NCBI GenBank assembly: GCA_020718845.1
Contig: DYRG01000017.1
Coordinates: forward strand, 1-47,451
Source: Thiomargarita sp.
Lineage (GTDB): Bacteria; Pseudomonadota; Gammaproteobacteria; Beggiatoales; Beggiatoaceae
Direction of reading: 5' to 3'
DNA: 47,451 nucleotides
The translations under genes were made by a program, and so were the position numbers. The notes under the pieces are model-generated. The model had not been told where the DNA came from. It did not search any database and saw only the letters and a list, made by a program, of their open reading frames with translations. This document shows positions 37,717-45,942 of this stretch, piece after piece (within the stretch, counting starts at the first letter, position 1; the number at the start of each line of letters is the position of its first letter).

Positions 37717-38457
37717 TTAAGTGAGCATTGCGGTAATAACGCTAATATTGTCGCAATACATTCCGCCTTGTTTGACAGATCGAACAACTTCATTTGAAAG
37801 ATTGGTTTCCAACGTGGCGGGATTTTTTAAAAGTTCTTCCATTTGTTCAATTGTTGTTTGTCCCCAAAATCCATCGCTGCATAATAAGAAACTATCACCG
37901 TTTTGAAGACGGGTATGTTGGATTTCTAGTTCTAATTCTTTGTTCTCTCCGCCTAATCCTTGATATAAACTGTTTTGATCTCGATGTGAAGCCATATCTT
38001 CTTCTTTAACTTTTCCTAAATCTACCAACATTTGGACAAAAGAATGATCTTTGGTTCGGCGGAGAAATTTTTGTTCACGAAAATGATATAAACGACTGTC
38101 ACCCAAATGCGCAAACCAACCTTCTTTATCGGTTAAATACGCCGCCACACAAGTGCTATGTGGATCAATATGTTGGCATTTGGCGATTAAATTAATGTTA
38201 TGTTGTGCGGTCGTGAAAAATTGCCACAAAAACGCCGGCGGTTCATCGATGAGCAAACCGTCGTTGCTGGCGTTCCACAATTGAATACCCGTGTCGACAA
38301 TCGCTTGCGCAGCCATTGCGCCGCCGCTGTGTCCGCCCATGCCGTCGGCAACGACTAACCAGCAACGCTTTTTATCGTGGCTGATCCGCGCCAAACATCG
38401 ATCTTGTTGTTCGCGGCGACCTCCAATGTGTTCCGCTTGTGCAATTATCCAGCTCAT
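37717..38457 (-). CDS. PP2C-family serine/threonine phosphatase
   Basis: This metal-dependent phosphatase of 246 residues starts MSWIIAQAEHIGGRREQQD, where the Glu-Gln-Gln-Asp stretch fits PP2C motif 1. ADGMGGHSGG supplies metal-binding Asp and Gly. HLGDSRLYHF, FLLCSDGFWG and CDNISVI are the later motifs. The frame opens with GTG at 38520, but the family match begins at the ATG at 38457. The ribosome site there is weak. No Hanks-type kinase gene adjoins. The caspase operon converges on it from the other side of the gspE fragment. The phosphoprotein target is unknown. Confidence 0.88.
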   Translation of the reverse strand: MSWIIAQAEHIGGRREQQDRCLARISHDKKRCWLVVADGMGGHSGGAMAAQAIVDTGIQLWNASNDGLLIDEPPAFLWQFFTTAQHNINLIAKCQHIDPHSTCVAAYLTDKEGWFAHLGDSRLYHFREQKFLRRTKDHSFVQMLVDLGKVKEEDMASHRDQNSLYQGLGGENKELELEIQHTRLQNGDSFLLCSDGFWGQTTIEQMEELLKNPATLETNLSNEVVRSVKQGGMYCDNISVITAMLT

Positions 38458-38596
38458 GTTTCGATGCAATGTCGTTTCAAAAGAATTGCTATAGCATAGC
38501 CTAAAAAAATATCTTTTCACAAGTTAATGCTGCGCGCTTGTAAAATCATGAAATTACACTAAAATGTACAAATAAATACTCTTTTTAGGAGGCGTT

Positions 38597-39640
38597 ATGT
38601 CATTGGGCGCAGTTATGTTGGACATTGAGGGGCTAACTCTCACCGATCAAGATCGTCAAATTCTTAAACATCCGTTAGTTGGCGGCGTGATTTTATTTAG
38701 CAGAAATTATAAATCAATTCAACAGCTTACAGAATTAACCCATGAGATTCATTCTCTTCGATCACCCCCGTTATTAATTGCGGTCGATCACGAAGGCGGA
38801 CGGGTTCAACGGTTTCGAGAAAACTTTACGCAACTTCCTCCGTGCGCAGTTTATGGCGATTTGTTCGATAAAAACCCTGATCGGGCTTGTGAAATTGCCG
38901 AAGAAGCGGGTTGGCTTTTGGCGGTTGAATTGCGAGCGGTGGGGATTGATCTAAGTTTCGCGCCCGTTTTAGATGTTCATCACGGCGTGAGCAAAGTCAT
39001 TGATAATAGAGCCTTTCATCGACATTCTGACGCAATCACGCAACTTTCCAATGCAATGATGCAAGGCATGAAACGCGCAGGAATGGCGGCGGTCGGCAAA
39101 CATTTTCCTGGGCACGGCGGCGTGATTGAAGATTCGCATCATGAATTGCCTGTCGATTCGAGGAAATTTGCGGATTTGTTATTGGATGATTTAATTCCTT
39201 TTGAACGATTAGTGCATTATGGTTTGCCAGCGATTATGACTGCGCATTTGAAAATCCCTGCGTTTGATGATCAACCCGTGAGTTTCTCCGAGAAATGGCT
39301 CAAAAAGGTTTTACGCGGTAATTTAGGCTTTCAAGGGGCGATTTTCAGCGATGATTTAAGCATGGGTGGTGCGATTGGGATGGGTTCGATTGTCGACCGA
39401 GCGCGAGCGGCTTTGCAAGCGGGTTGTGATATGATCTTGGTGTGCAATGATCGCCCTGCGGCAATGGAAGTTTTAGTGCATTTAGGGATTTGGGAATCGC
39501 CCGCGTCACAAATTCGTTTATTACGTTTGCATGGGCGCGAACGTTGGGATTGGCAGAAACTTCATCACAATGCCGATTGGCAATCCGCTCATCGTTTGAT
39601 TTCCTCTCTCGAAACTAATCCCGAATTAGCTCTTGTTTAA
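38597..39640 (+). CDS. nagZ: beta-N-acetylhexosaminidase
   Basis: NagZ (glycosyl hydrolase family 3) removes N-acetylglucosamine from muropeptides in the cytoplasm during wall recycling. The 347-residue length is normal. GGVILFSRNY near 29-38, AVDHEGGRVQRFR, SFAPVLDVHHG, KHFPGHGG with the acid/base His loop following (DSHHELP), IMTAHLKIP, and FSDDLSMGGA with the nucleophile Asp are present. AGGAGGC lies six bases before the ATG. Downstream is an accessory island. Confidence 0.95.
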   Translation: MSLGAVMLDIEGLTLTDQDRQILKHPLVGGVILFSRNYKSIQQLTELTHEIHSLRSPPLLIAVDHEGGRVQRFRENFTQLPPCAVYGDLFDKNPDRACEIAEEAGWLLAVELRAVGIDLSFAPVLDVHHGVSKVIDNRAFHRHSDAITQLSNAMMQGMKRAGMAAVGKHFPGHGGVIEDSHHELPVDSRKFADLLLDDLIPFERLVHYGLPAIMTAHLKIPAFDDQPVSFSEKWLKKVLRGNLGFQGAIFSDDLSMGGAIGMGSIVDRARAALQAGCDMILVCNDRPAAMEVLVHLGIWESPASQIRLLRLHGRERWDWQKLHHNADWQSAHRLISSLETNPELALV

Positions 39641-39653
39641 AGGAATTCATTGA

Positions 39654-40283
39654 ATGAAAAACTTTGAACAATGGGAAACACAAGATATTGAGATTGCTTT
39701 AGATTTTAAGCAAATTTGGGAAAGCCATTTATTAGATGATTGGTTAGCAGCGCAAACTGAGTTTAATGAAATAGAACGTCAGCAAATTGAGAAAGTCCGC
39801 AAACGCATTTTACACTTTGCGGATTATTGGAATGAAGATGAATTGAAACTACAAGCAATTAGCATTATTTTAGATATTGTTGATTATCAAATTGACGATT
39901 ATAATATATTCTCGCAACGTTATTTATCTTCTAAAATCAATGAGATAGAAATTGGTGGGTGGGTCGATTTTATGTTAGCAAAAGGTCGCCAAAAACCCAT
40001 TACACCGTATTTCTTTATTCACGAATACAAACAAGAACGCAAAGGCACTTCCGATCCCAAAGGACAATTACTAGCTGAATTAGCCGTTGCTCAAGTTTGT
40101 AATGATTACAAATTCCCGATGTACGGTTGTTATGTAGTTGGAAGAAATTGGTTTTTTATGGTTTTAAAAGATAAAGAATATGCGGTAAGTAATGCTTTTA
40201 ATTCTTCCGATGAAGATATTTATCGAATCATTGCAATTTTACGCAAAATAAAAGATTACATTTTGAAATTAAAGGAAGCATAA
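39654..40283 (+). CDS. PD-(D/E)XK-fold protein, unknown
   Basis: This 209-residue soluble protein has a nuclease-like signature: GGWVDFMLAK with Asp105, then FFIHEYKQE with Glu124-x-Lys126, and GQLLAELAVAQ containing Gln138. This order fits the PD-(D/E)XK phosphodiesterase fold. The first 95 residues are helical and highly charged. No DNA-binding or methylase partner is adjacent. It begins 13 bases after nagZ with an AAAGGAATTC site and is two bases from vapB. Whether it is a nuclease in fact, or a fold relative, is inference. Confidence 0.6.
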   Translation: MKNFEQWETQDIEIALDFKQIWESHLLDDWLAAQTEFNEIERQQIEKVRKRILHFADYWNEDELKLQAISIILDIVDYQIDDYNIFSQRYLSSKINEIEIGGWVDFMLAKGRQKPITPYFFIHEYKQERKGTSDPKGQLLAELAVAQVCNDYKFPMYGCYVVGRNWFFMVLKDKEYAVSNAFNSSDEDIYRIIAILRKIKDYILKLKEA

Positions 40284-40285
40284 CA

Positions 40286-40543
40286 ATGGATACAGTTGAA
40301 ATTGATGAGCAATTAGTAGATTCTATTCAACAACTCAGTGGTTTAAAAACATCTCAAGAAATAGTTAATTTAGCACTGCAAAAACTATTACAATATTATA
40401 TGCCAGAAACACTTCATTTTAATCAAAGTTGGAAACAACATTTGCGTGATCTAAAAGGTATTTGGGAAGATCGCCAAGATACAGAAACAACATTTGAACA
40501 AATTCGTGAGGAATTTGAACGAGATACTAATTTATGGCAATAA
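40286..40543 (+). CDS. vapB: VapB-type antitoxin
   Basis: This 85-residue protein begins MDTVEIDEQLVDSIQQLSGL, a ribbon-helix-helix-like N-terminus for DNA binding and dimerisation. The acidic C-terminal tail (DTETTFEQIREEFERD) would wrap the toxin. It starts two bases after the upstream gene and overlaps vapC by ten bases. Autoregulation by the VapBC complex is typical but no operator is evident. Confidence 0.85.
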   Translation: MDTVEIDEQLVDSIQQLSGLKTSQEIVNLALQKLLQYYMPETLHFNQSWKQHLRDLKGIWEDRQDTETTFEQIREEFERDTNLWQ

Positions 40544-40911
40544 TGTTAGATACTTGTATTTTGATTGATTATTTCCGCAATAAAACGCCAGCGATTATTT
40601 ATTTGGAATCTTTAGAAGAAGTTCCTCTTTTATCGGCATTAACTGTAGCTGAACTTTACGCGGGCGTTCGTGAAGGATCAGAGCGATTAAAACTCGATCT
40701 TTTTGTGCAAAGTTGTTCTATTCAGTCTATTATTTTTGAAATAGCGCAATTAGGCGGTTTGTATCGTCGACAATATTACAAAAGTCATGGTGTTGGAATT
40801 GTTGATGCAATCATTGCAGCTACCGCAAAAGTTACCGATATAACTCTCGTTACTCTCAATCAAAAACATTTCCCCATGTTAAATAAACTTGTTGTCCCTT
40901 ATCAATCATAA
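40534..40911 (+). CDS. vapC: VapC PIN-domain toxin ribonuclease
   Basis: This 125-residue PIN-domain RNase, probably cleaving tRNA or rRNA, shows the acidic set: Asp6 in MLDTCILIDYF, Glu40 or so in LTVAELYAGV, Asp91 or so in GIVDAIIAATA, and a late LVTLNQKHF. ATG at 40534 overlaps vapB by ten bases. A second ATG at 40543 overlaps the vapB stop as TAATG and is equally plausible. It ends just before lptE. Confidence 0.9.
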   Translation: MAIMLDTCILIDYFRNKTPAIIYLESLEEVPLLSALTVAELYAGVREGSERLKLDLFVQSCSIQSIIFEIAQLGGLYRRQYYKSHGVGIVDAIIAATAKVTDITLVTLNQKHFPMLNKLVVPYQS

Positions 40912-40924
40912 TTCAGAGGAAAAT

Positions 40925-41413
40925 ATGAAGAAAATCATTTTGTTAGGCGTTTTAGTATTGCAAGGATGTGGATTTCAACTGCGAGGAAGTTTGGATATTC
41001 CAGAACAATGGCAACCCGTCTATGTGTCATCAGAAAATGCCAATGAAGTCGCCACTGCATTAAAGCAAAATTTAGAAACCGCCGACATTCAACAAACGCT
41101 TGATTCAACGCAAGCAAAGTTGATTTTAAAAGTGCATAATCAGAAATTAAATAATCGGATTTTATCAGTTTCAAGCACTTCTGCAAAAACCCAAGAACGC
41201 GAATATACCAGCGAAGTGGAATTTGAAATCAATGATGCGCAAGGAAATTCGCTTTTAGCAAAACAAAAGTTGACGGTTCGACGTGAATTAAGTATGGATG
41301 AACGGGCGGTTTTAGCGAAATCAGAAGAAGAGCAACTTTTATTACGCGATTTGGATCAAGAATTGGCTGGAAATATTGCTCGACGTTTGATGTTTTTACG
41401 CACTAAGAAATAA
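40925..41413 (+). CDS. lptE: LPS-assembly lipoprotein LptE
   Basis: LptE plugs the LptD barrel that inserts lipopolysaccharide into the outer membrane. From ATG at 40925, after CAGAGGAAAAT, the product is 162 residues. It starts MKKIILLGVLVLQGCGFQLRG, with lipobox LQGC and the family motif GFQLRG, and carries LDIP close by. A longer frame starts inside vapC and is rejected. The usual neighbours leuS and holA are missing. Here it sits between vapC and a palindromic element, as if the core locus had been rearranged. Confidence 0.9.
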   Translation: MKKIILLGVLVLQGCGFQLRGSLDIPEQWQPVYVSSENANEVATALKQNLETADIQQTLDSTQAKLILKVHNQKLNNRILSVSSTSAKTQEREYTSEVEFEINDAQGNSLLAKQKLTVRRELSMDERAVLAKSEEEQLLLRDLDQELAGNIARRLMFLRTKK

Positions 41414-41420
41414 AGAAAAA

Positions 41421-41508
41421 TTCTCATTCCCGTGCTCGATCATCAATGGCATTAAACTTAGAGCAAATTCTTTAACTTAATGCCGCTAATAATCGAGCAT
41501 GAGAACGA
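41421..41508. repeat. imperfect-palindrome element between convergent genes
   Basis: Left arm TGCTCGATCATCAATGGCATTAA-type sequence (41433-41455) pairs with the arm at 41477-41499 at 19 of 23 positions, leaving a 21-base loop. The outer flanks are looser. TTCCCGTGCTCG here resembles TTCCCACGCTCG of the palindrome at 21224-21255. It may also act as a two-way terminator for lptE and the convergent ParB-like gene. Confidence 0.6.
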
Positions 41509-41515
41509 AAAAATT

Positions 41516-42043
41516 TTAGTGATCAGCCCAATAATTTTGTAACCATTTCAAAGGGGTTCGTTTGCCGTTAGTTTTCTCAACATCTTCCCAAGTTTTATAA
41601 GGGCGAGATTTAATAATTTTCTCGGCAGTTTTTTCTTTGATTCCTTTAATCGTGGTTAAATTAAAGGCTTTGTCGTTTAAAATTGCCATGAAATTTTGTT
41701 TCATTTGATCATCGACAAACATATCATTAACTTTCAATAAATCAGGTAATGAGTGCAACATTTTCAAAGCATCTGCTTTAGGTTTTGCAATCAACATCAC
41801 CCACATTTCTTTTAAGCCAGCTTTTTCTGCTGCTTCAATAATTGGTAATCCTGCTAACAAAGGATAATGATCTTCTTGATCCGATAAACACACGATTGGT
41901 AAAACGAGATTAGTTTCTTTCAAACTTTCTGCGAGTTTCTCTAATGTCTTTTTAGAAACATCTGATTTCAATCCATCCGTGATAATATCTTTTAATGGAA
42001 TGAAATAAGGTTTGGTTTGAACATAATCAGTAAATTTAGCCAT
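41516..42043 (-). CDS. ParB-like N-terminal plus helix-hairpin-helix protein
   Basis: This 175-residue protein combines a ParB/sulfiredoxin-like N-terminal fold with a C-terminal helix-hairpin-helix. IPLKDII near 15-21, then KLAESLKETNLVLPIVCL and YPLLAGLPIIEAAEKAGL near 60-77, fit the first. TTIKGIKEKTAEKIIKSRPY near 130-149 fits the second. The ParB box that normally reads G-E-R-R is A-G-L-P-I here, so CTP-dependent clamp chemistry is unlikely to be standard. It lacks a long DNA-binding middle domain. It follows the nuclease-ParA gene by 29 bases with AAAGGAGC before its ATG. The pair form a two-gene cassette. Confidence 0.65.
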   Translation of the reverse strand: MAKFTDYVQTKPYFIPLKDIITDGLKSDVSKKTLEKLAESLKETNLVLPIVCLSDQEDHYPLLAGLPIIEAAEKAGLKEMWVMLIAKPKADALKMLHSLPDLLKVNDMFVDDQMKQNFMAILNDKAFNLTTIKGIKEKTAEKIIKSRPYKTWEDVEKTNGKRTPLKWLQNYWADH

Positions 42044-42072
42044 AATAAAGCTCCTTTAAAAGTAAATAAACA

Positions 42073-43383
42073 TTAGTTTCTTTCAAGTAAATCAATACGA
42101 TTTACAATTTGAACAGTCAAATCAATAAATTGTTGAGCTGCTCGTTGTGCATTCGGATTATTTCCTTTCTCTGCATGAACGGACATGGGTTTTCTCAAAT
42201 GTGAGGCATTTCCAATATGAGTAGAACCTTTTATTTCTTGTAATAAGGGAACATCAGGTATCCATTCTTCAAGAAACTTTCTAATCGTTTGGTGTAATGT
42301 TGTATTTTCTATCATGGTTGGAATAATGCCTAATGGCTTACCCCGTAGGTTATTATTCATTTCCTGAACATCGCCAAGATTTTGTAATAAATTCTTAATC
42401 CCAAAAACAGATAAATACTCCATTTGAGAAGGAACAACTACATATTGTGTCGCATACAAACCATTCCAAGTAATTCTATTCAAATTTGGAGAAGTATCAA
42501 CAATAACATAATCATAGTCTCCTGATAAACATCGTAATCCTTTATCTAATAATCTATAAGCGGAGGGAGATTCAGTTATTTCTGCGGGTTTAGTTAGGTA
42601 ACTACTGGGTAAAACGTCAATTTTTCCTTTTTCTAGTTCTCCACAATTAAATCCTCCCATTGCAGGGTAAATGTGTTCTCTAAATATAGCATGATCAGTT
42701 TCTGTAGCTGCACTTTTCATAAAACCGATAACCTCCTTTCTTCCTTTGAATGAGTCAAGCAATTTTTTGTATTGCTCGGCAGTTTTAGCTCTTTCAAATT
42801 CTTCGGCTTTATTCACACCAAGCGTTAAACTTGCATTCGCTTGATCATCTAAATCTACCACTAAAACACGATTACCCATTCGAGCAAGTTCATACGCAAT
42901 ATTAACCGTTAAAGTGGTTTTACCAACACCCCCTTTTGAAGCATTGATTGCAATTGTTCTCATTTTTGTCGACTCCAGAAAATGATCTAAAAATAACACA
43001 GCTGATTCTACATCGGTTGGATCAGTAATTGAATAAGTTGTTTTTAACGTTATTTGTCCATTTAAGAACTCGTAGATTTCTATGCTAAAAGGATCAATCA
43101 ATAATCCATAACGCATTTTAGCATTTCTTAAATATTCGCCTAACTGAAATCGCGCTGCTCCATCTATTTTTGTTTTAGCAGATTTTACTTCAATAAAAAA
43201 CTCTATGTTTCTTAGACGATCCTCAATGTAGAAATCCACCTTTTTATTTCCCATATTAGGCACTTTATATTCGGGTTGCCAAATATAATGAGGCTCTCTT
43301 TTGGGCATTAATCGTTCAAATATCTCGTTCACTAAATGTGCAGAAACATAGGCTTCATTATCCCAATACGTTGGTGAAGACAT
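42073..43383 (-). CDS. restriction-type nuclease domain fused to ParA ATPase
   Basis: From ATG at 43383 (AAAGGAGAAACC before it) the product is 436 residues. Residues 1-135 resemble the N-terminal domain of type I restriction R subunits: Asp50 in KKVDFYI, Glu65-Val-Lys67 in FFIEVKSAK, Gln80 in RFQLGEYL, and YGLLIDPFSIEIYEF. Residues 141-436 are a complete ParA/Soj-type ATPase. They have the deviant Walker A KGGVGKTT (150-157), VVDLDDQANASLTLG, YDYVIVDTSPNLN, and VVVPSQMEYLSVFGI. MRTIAIN at 141 looks like an ordinary ParA start and has its own GGAG nine bases upstream. A short ParA form may therefore also be made. It lies upstream of the ParB-like gene. The function is unknown. Confidence 0.8.
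   Translation of the reverse strand: MSSPTYWDNEAYVSAHLVNEIFERLMPKREPHYIWQPEYKVPNMGNKKVDFYIEDRLRNIEFFIEVKSAKTKIDGAARFQLGEYLRNAKMRYGLLIDPFSIEIYEFLNGQITLKTTYSITDPTDVESAVLFLDHFLESTKMRTIAINASKGGVGKTTLTVNIAYELARMGNRVLVVDLDDQANASLTLGVNKAEEFERAKTAEQYKKLLDSFKGRKEVIGFMKSAATETDHAIFREHIYPAMGGFNCGELEKGKIDVLPSSYLTKPAEITESPSAYRLLDKGLRCLSGDYDYVIVDTSPNLNRITWNGLYATQYVVVPSQMEYLSVFGIKNLLQNLGDVQEMNNNLRGKPLGIIPTMIENTTLHQTIRKFLEEWIPDVPLLQEIKGSTHIGNASHLRKPMSVHAEKGNNPNAQRAAQQFIDLTVQIVNRIDLLERN
42964..42976 (-). promoter_or_regulatory. internal ribosome site for a possible short ParA form
   Basis: GGAG (42973-42976 on the minus strand) lies nine bases before the in-frame ATG at 42961-42963, exactly at the junction of the nuclease and ParA domains. 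Confidence 0.45.
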
Positions 43384-43474
43384 GGTTTCTCCTTTGGTTT
43401 CAAAAAAAATGATTTTATACTTGCTAAGAATGATTTGCAAAATTTTTTAATATTTTTAAAAGTGCCTCAATAAA

Positions 43475-43515
43475 AACAAAAAAACCTAACAAGTTTTAAT
43501 GCTTATTAGGTTTTT
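43475..43515 (-). terminator. rho-independent terminator of lpxC
   Basis: On the minus strand AAAACCTAATAAG, an eight-base loop and CTTGTTAGGTTTT pair with one wobble and are followed by a T-rich run. It lies about 40 bases past the lpxC stop. Confidence 0.8.
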
Positions 43516-43552
43516 AGGGGTTTGATTTTTAAGGAGGTTTTAAATCTGAGGA

Positions 43553-44470
43553 TTACAATGCTAAGGCAGGTTGGAGAAAAATGTTTAATTCAGCGGCGGT
43601 TTTTTCAGTGTCAAAAGAAACGATTTCATAACTATTTTGATCGGCTAATAGAGTTCTTAATAACAAATTATTTAATTCGTGTCCAGATTTATGACCTACA
43701 AATGCGCCAATTAAACTATGTCCTAACAAATACAAATCGCCGACTGCATCTAATACTTTGTGTTTAACGAATTCATCTTCATATCTTAAGCCATCTTCAT
43801 TTAAAACGCGGTATTCATCCATGACGACGGCGTTATCTAAACTTCCACCTAACGCGAGCTTTTGTTCTCTGAGCAATTCTATTTCGTGCATGAAACCAAA
43901 CGTTCTGGCGCGACTGACTTCTTTAATAAAGGAAGTTTTGGAGAAATCGACTTCAACTTTTTGAAAGCTACGTTTGAAGGCGGGATGATTAAATTCAATG
44001 CTAAAACAAACTTTAAACCCTTGATAAGGTTCAAATTTTGCCCATTTATCGCCGCTTTTAACTTCAATGGGATGTTTGACTCTAATGAAATATTTTGGGG
44101 TGTTTTGTTCTTCAATGCCAGCCGATTGTAATAAAAATACAAATGGTCCCGCACTTCCATCCATAATGGGGATTTCTGGGGCGGTGACTTCGATATAAGC
44201 ATTATCAATTCCTAAACCCGCTAATGCTGAGAGCAAATGCTCAACGGTTGAAATGCGCACATCGCCTTTACAAAGGGTGGTCGACAAACGGGTATCACAA
44301 ACATTTTCTGCACGCGCTTGGATTTCAACGGCGGGTTGCAAATCGACGCGCCGAAAAACGATTCCAGTATTCGCGGGCGCGGGTTTCAAGGTCATATAAA
44401 CTTTTTGACCTGTATGTAACCCCACACCAGTAGCTCGAATGGTATTTTTTAAGGTTCGTTGTTTTATCAT
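43553..44470 (-). CDS. lpxC: UDP-3-O-acyl-N-acetylglucosamine deacetylase
   Basis: LpxC is the zinc deacetylase of the first committed step of lipid A synthesis. From ATG at 44470 the protein is 305 residues, the same length as the E. coli enzyme, and starts [25 protein letters not shown] lies nine bases upstream. An in-frame start at 44488 would add six residues. Zinc ligands are the His of [11 protein letters not shown] and the His and Asp of [10 protein letters not shown]. The catalytic His is in [10 protein letters not shown]. It follows ftsZ, as in the gammaproteobacterial division/wall cluster. Confidence 0.97.
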   Translation of the reverse strand: MIKQRTLKNTIRATGVGLHTGQKVYMTLKPAPANTGIVFRRVDLQPAVEIQARAENVCDTRLSTTLCKGDVRISTVEHLLSALAGLGIDNAYIEVTAPEIPIMDGSAGPFVFLLQSAGIEEQNTPKYFIRVKHPIEVKSGDKWAKFEPYQGFKVCFSIEFNHPAFKRSFQKVEVDFSKTSFIKEVSRARTFGFMHEIELLREQKLALGGSLDNAVVMDEYRVLNEDGLRYEDEFVKHKVLDAVGDLYLLGHSLIGAFVGHKSGHELNNLLLRTLLADQNSYEIVSFDTEKTAAELNIFLQPALAL

Positions 44471-44516
44471 TATGGGCATCTCCGCCAAAGAAGTTGAAAT
44501 AAAAAAGGGAAGAATG

Positions 44517-44544
44517 AGAATGCAAAAAATGATTTCTGCATTCT
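44517..44544 (-). terminator. hairpin between ftsZ and lpxC, possible attenuator
   Basis: AGAATGCA and TGCATTCT (8-bp perfect stem, 12-base loop) lie just past the ftsZ stop. A TTTTTT run follows about ten bases later on the minus strand. It could terminate part of the ftsZ transcripts before lpxC. Confidence 0.4.
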
Positions 44545-44555
44545 AAAAAATTGAT

Positions 44556-45809
44556 TTAATCTGCTTGGCGGCGTAAGAAAGCCGGAATGTCGAGAATTTC
44601 AGGATAATCGTTGCTCATATCCTTAGCGTGCGCGGGTTCTTTGGGCGAGTCTTGATGGCGACGTAATAAGGTGGGGCGTTCTAAGTGGACATAATCGAGA
44701 TCGGCGCGTTCACGTTTTTGAGGCGTTGGGACTGCGGCAATCGGCGGAACGGTTGTTGAGGGGGGTGCTGATCTGTCTCGGGATTGTTGTTGTGGATGCT
44801 GTTGATTTTGAACGATTTTTTCTGGTGTTGATGCTTTTTCTTGACGTTTATAACCCCGTTGAACACCCGTTGCAATAACGGTCACACGAACTTCGTCTTT
44901 CATTTCTGGATCGATCACCGAACCTACGACAACCACCGCCTCGTCGGACGCAAATTCTTCGATAATGTCGCCCATTTCTTCCAATTCGCCAATCGTGACA
45001 TCTAAACCAGCGGTTAAATTCACTAAAATACCGCGAGCCCCACTTAAATCGATGTCTTCCAACAAAGGACTGGAAATCGCTTCTTGAGCCGCTTTACGAG
45101 CGCGATCTTCGCCAGATGCTCGACCTGTGCCCATCATCGCCATGCCCATTTCTTGCATCACTGTCGAAACGTCAGCAAAATCAACGTTGATCAAACCTGG
45201 GCGGGTAATTAATTCAGAAATACCTTGCACCGCGCTGTATAAAATATTGTTTGCGGCTTTGAATGAATCTAATAGAGAAGTCGCTTTGCCTAAAACAAGT
45301 AAAAGTTTTTCATTGGGAATAATAATAAGAGAATCAACGTGTTGGCTTAACCGTTTAATGCCTTCTTCGGCGATTAAAGCACGACGTTTGCCTTCGAAGG
45401 GGAAAGGTCTAGTCACAACCGCAACCGTTAAAACCCCCATTTCTTTGGCGATTTGAGCGATGACGGGAGTTGCGCCCGTGCCTGTTCCGCCGCCCATTCC
45501 CGCGGTCAAAAACACCATATCAGTGCCTTCGAGGGCGCTGATGATGCGTTCACGATCTTCGAGAGCCGCTTGTTCGCCGACATCGGGATTTGCCCCCGCG
45601 CCGAGTCCTTTGGTGACATCTGTGCCGAGCTGCAATACGGTTCGAGCGGAAGAGTTGCGTAAAGCCTGAGCATCGGTATTTGCGACAATAAATTCAACGC
45701 CCTCGATGCTACCAGCGAGCATATGTTCGACCGCATTGCCGCCACCACCACCGATACCCATGACTTTAATCACAGCGTTTTGGCTGTAGGTATCCACTAA
45801 TTCAAACAC
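44556..45809 (-). CDS. ftsZ: cell division protein FtsZ
   Basis: FtsZ is the tubulin-like GTPase that forms the division ring. The start is GTG at 45809, giving 417 residues beginning [17 protein letters not shown] strong AGAGGAGG lies seven bases upstream. The longer frame to 45878 lacks family match. [10 protein letters not shown] is near 18-27, and the tubulin signature [10 protein letters not shown] near 104-113. A proline/glutamine-rich linker follows residue 317. The C-terminal peptide [17 protein letters not shown] binds FtsA and ZipA. It lies between ftsA and lpxC in the usual order. Confidence 0.97.
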   Translation of the reverse strand: MFELVDTYSQNAVIKVMGIGGGGGNAVEHMLAGSIEGVEFIVANTDAQALRNSSARTVLQLGTDVTKGLGAGANPDVGEQAALEDRERIISALEGTDMVFLTAGMGGGTGTGATPVIAQIAKEMGVLTVAVVTRPFPFEGKRRALIAEEGIKRLSQHVDSLIIIPNEKLLLVLGKATSLLDSFKAANNILYSAVQGISELITRPGLINVDFADVSTVMQEMGMAMMGTGRASGEDRARKAAQEAISSPLLEDIDLSGARGILVNLTAGLDVTIGELEEMGDIIEEFASDEAVVVVGSVIDPEMKDEVRVTVIATGVQRGYKRQEKASTPEKIVQNQQHPQQQSRDRSAPPSTTVPPIAAVPTPQKRERADLDYVHLERPTLLRRHQDSPKEPAHAKDMSNDYPEILDIPAFLRRQAD

Positions 45810-45849
45810 GATTGAGAACCTCCTCTGCGCATTGCCGACCGTCGGCGTT

Positions 45850-45887
45850 GTTTGCCCTAAGCAACTATTTTGCCACACTTAGCAAAC
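45850..45887 (-). promoter_or_regulatory. structured leader of ftsZ
   Basis: GTTTGC(cc)TAAG and CTTAGCAAAC pair as a 10-bp stem with a two-base bulge in the ftsA-ftsZ gap. A second short repeat GCCG-ACCGT-CGGC lies nearer the ftsZ ribosome site. Two TATAAT boxes on the minus strand (45913-45918 and 45932-45937) could start ftsZ-specific transcripts. Confidence 0.4.
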
Positions 45888-45942
45888 TTGTTCACCCAAA
45901 AACAATTAAAAAATTATAACCCTTGTGGATCATTATAAACGA

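Noticed and set aside
37599-37793. 64-codon minus frame overlapping the PP2C 3' end
   Set aside because: Most of it is out of frame with the clear PP2C gene; only the tail (NALQLRKILEMTLSKND) looks protein-like, with no start of its own.
40889-40924. longer lptE start inside vapC
   Set aside because: It would place the lipobox too far from the N-terminus; the ATG at 40925 starts a proper lipoprotein signal.
45810-45878. N-terminal extension of FtsZ
   Set aside because: The extension does not resemble FtsZ, and a strong ribosome site sits before the GTG at 45809.
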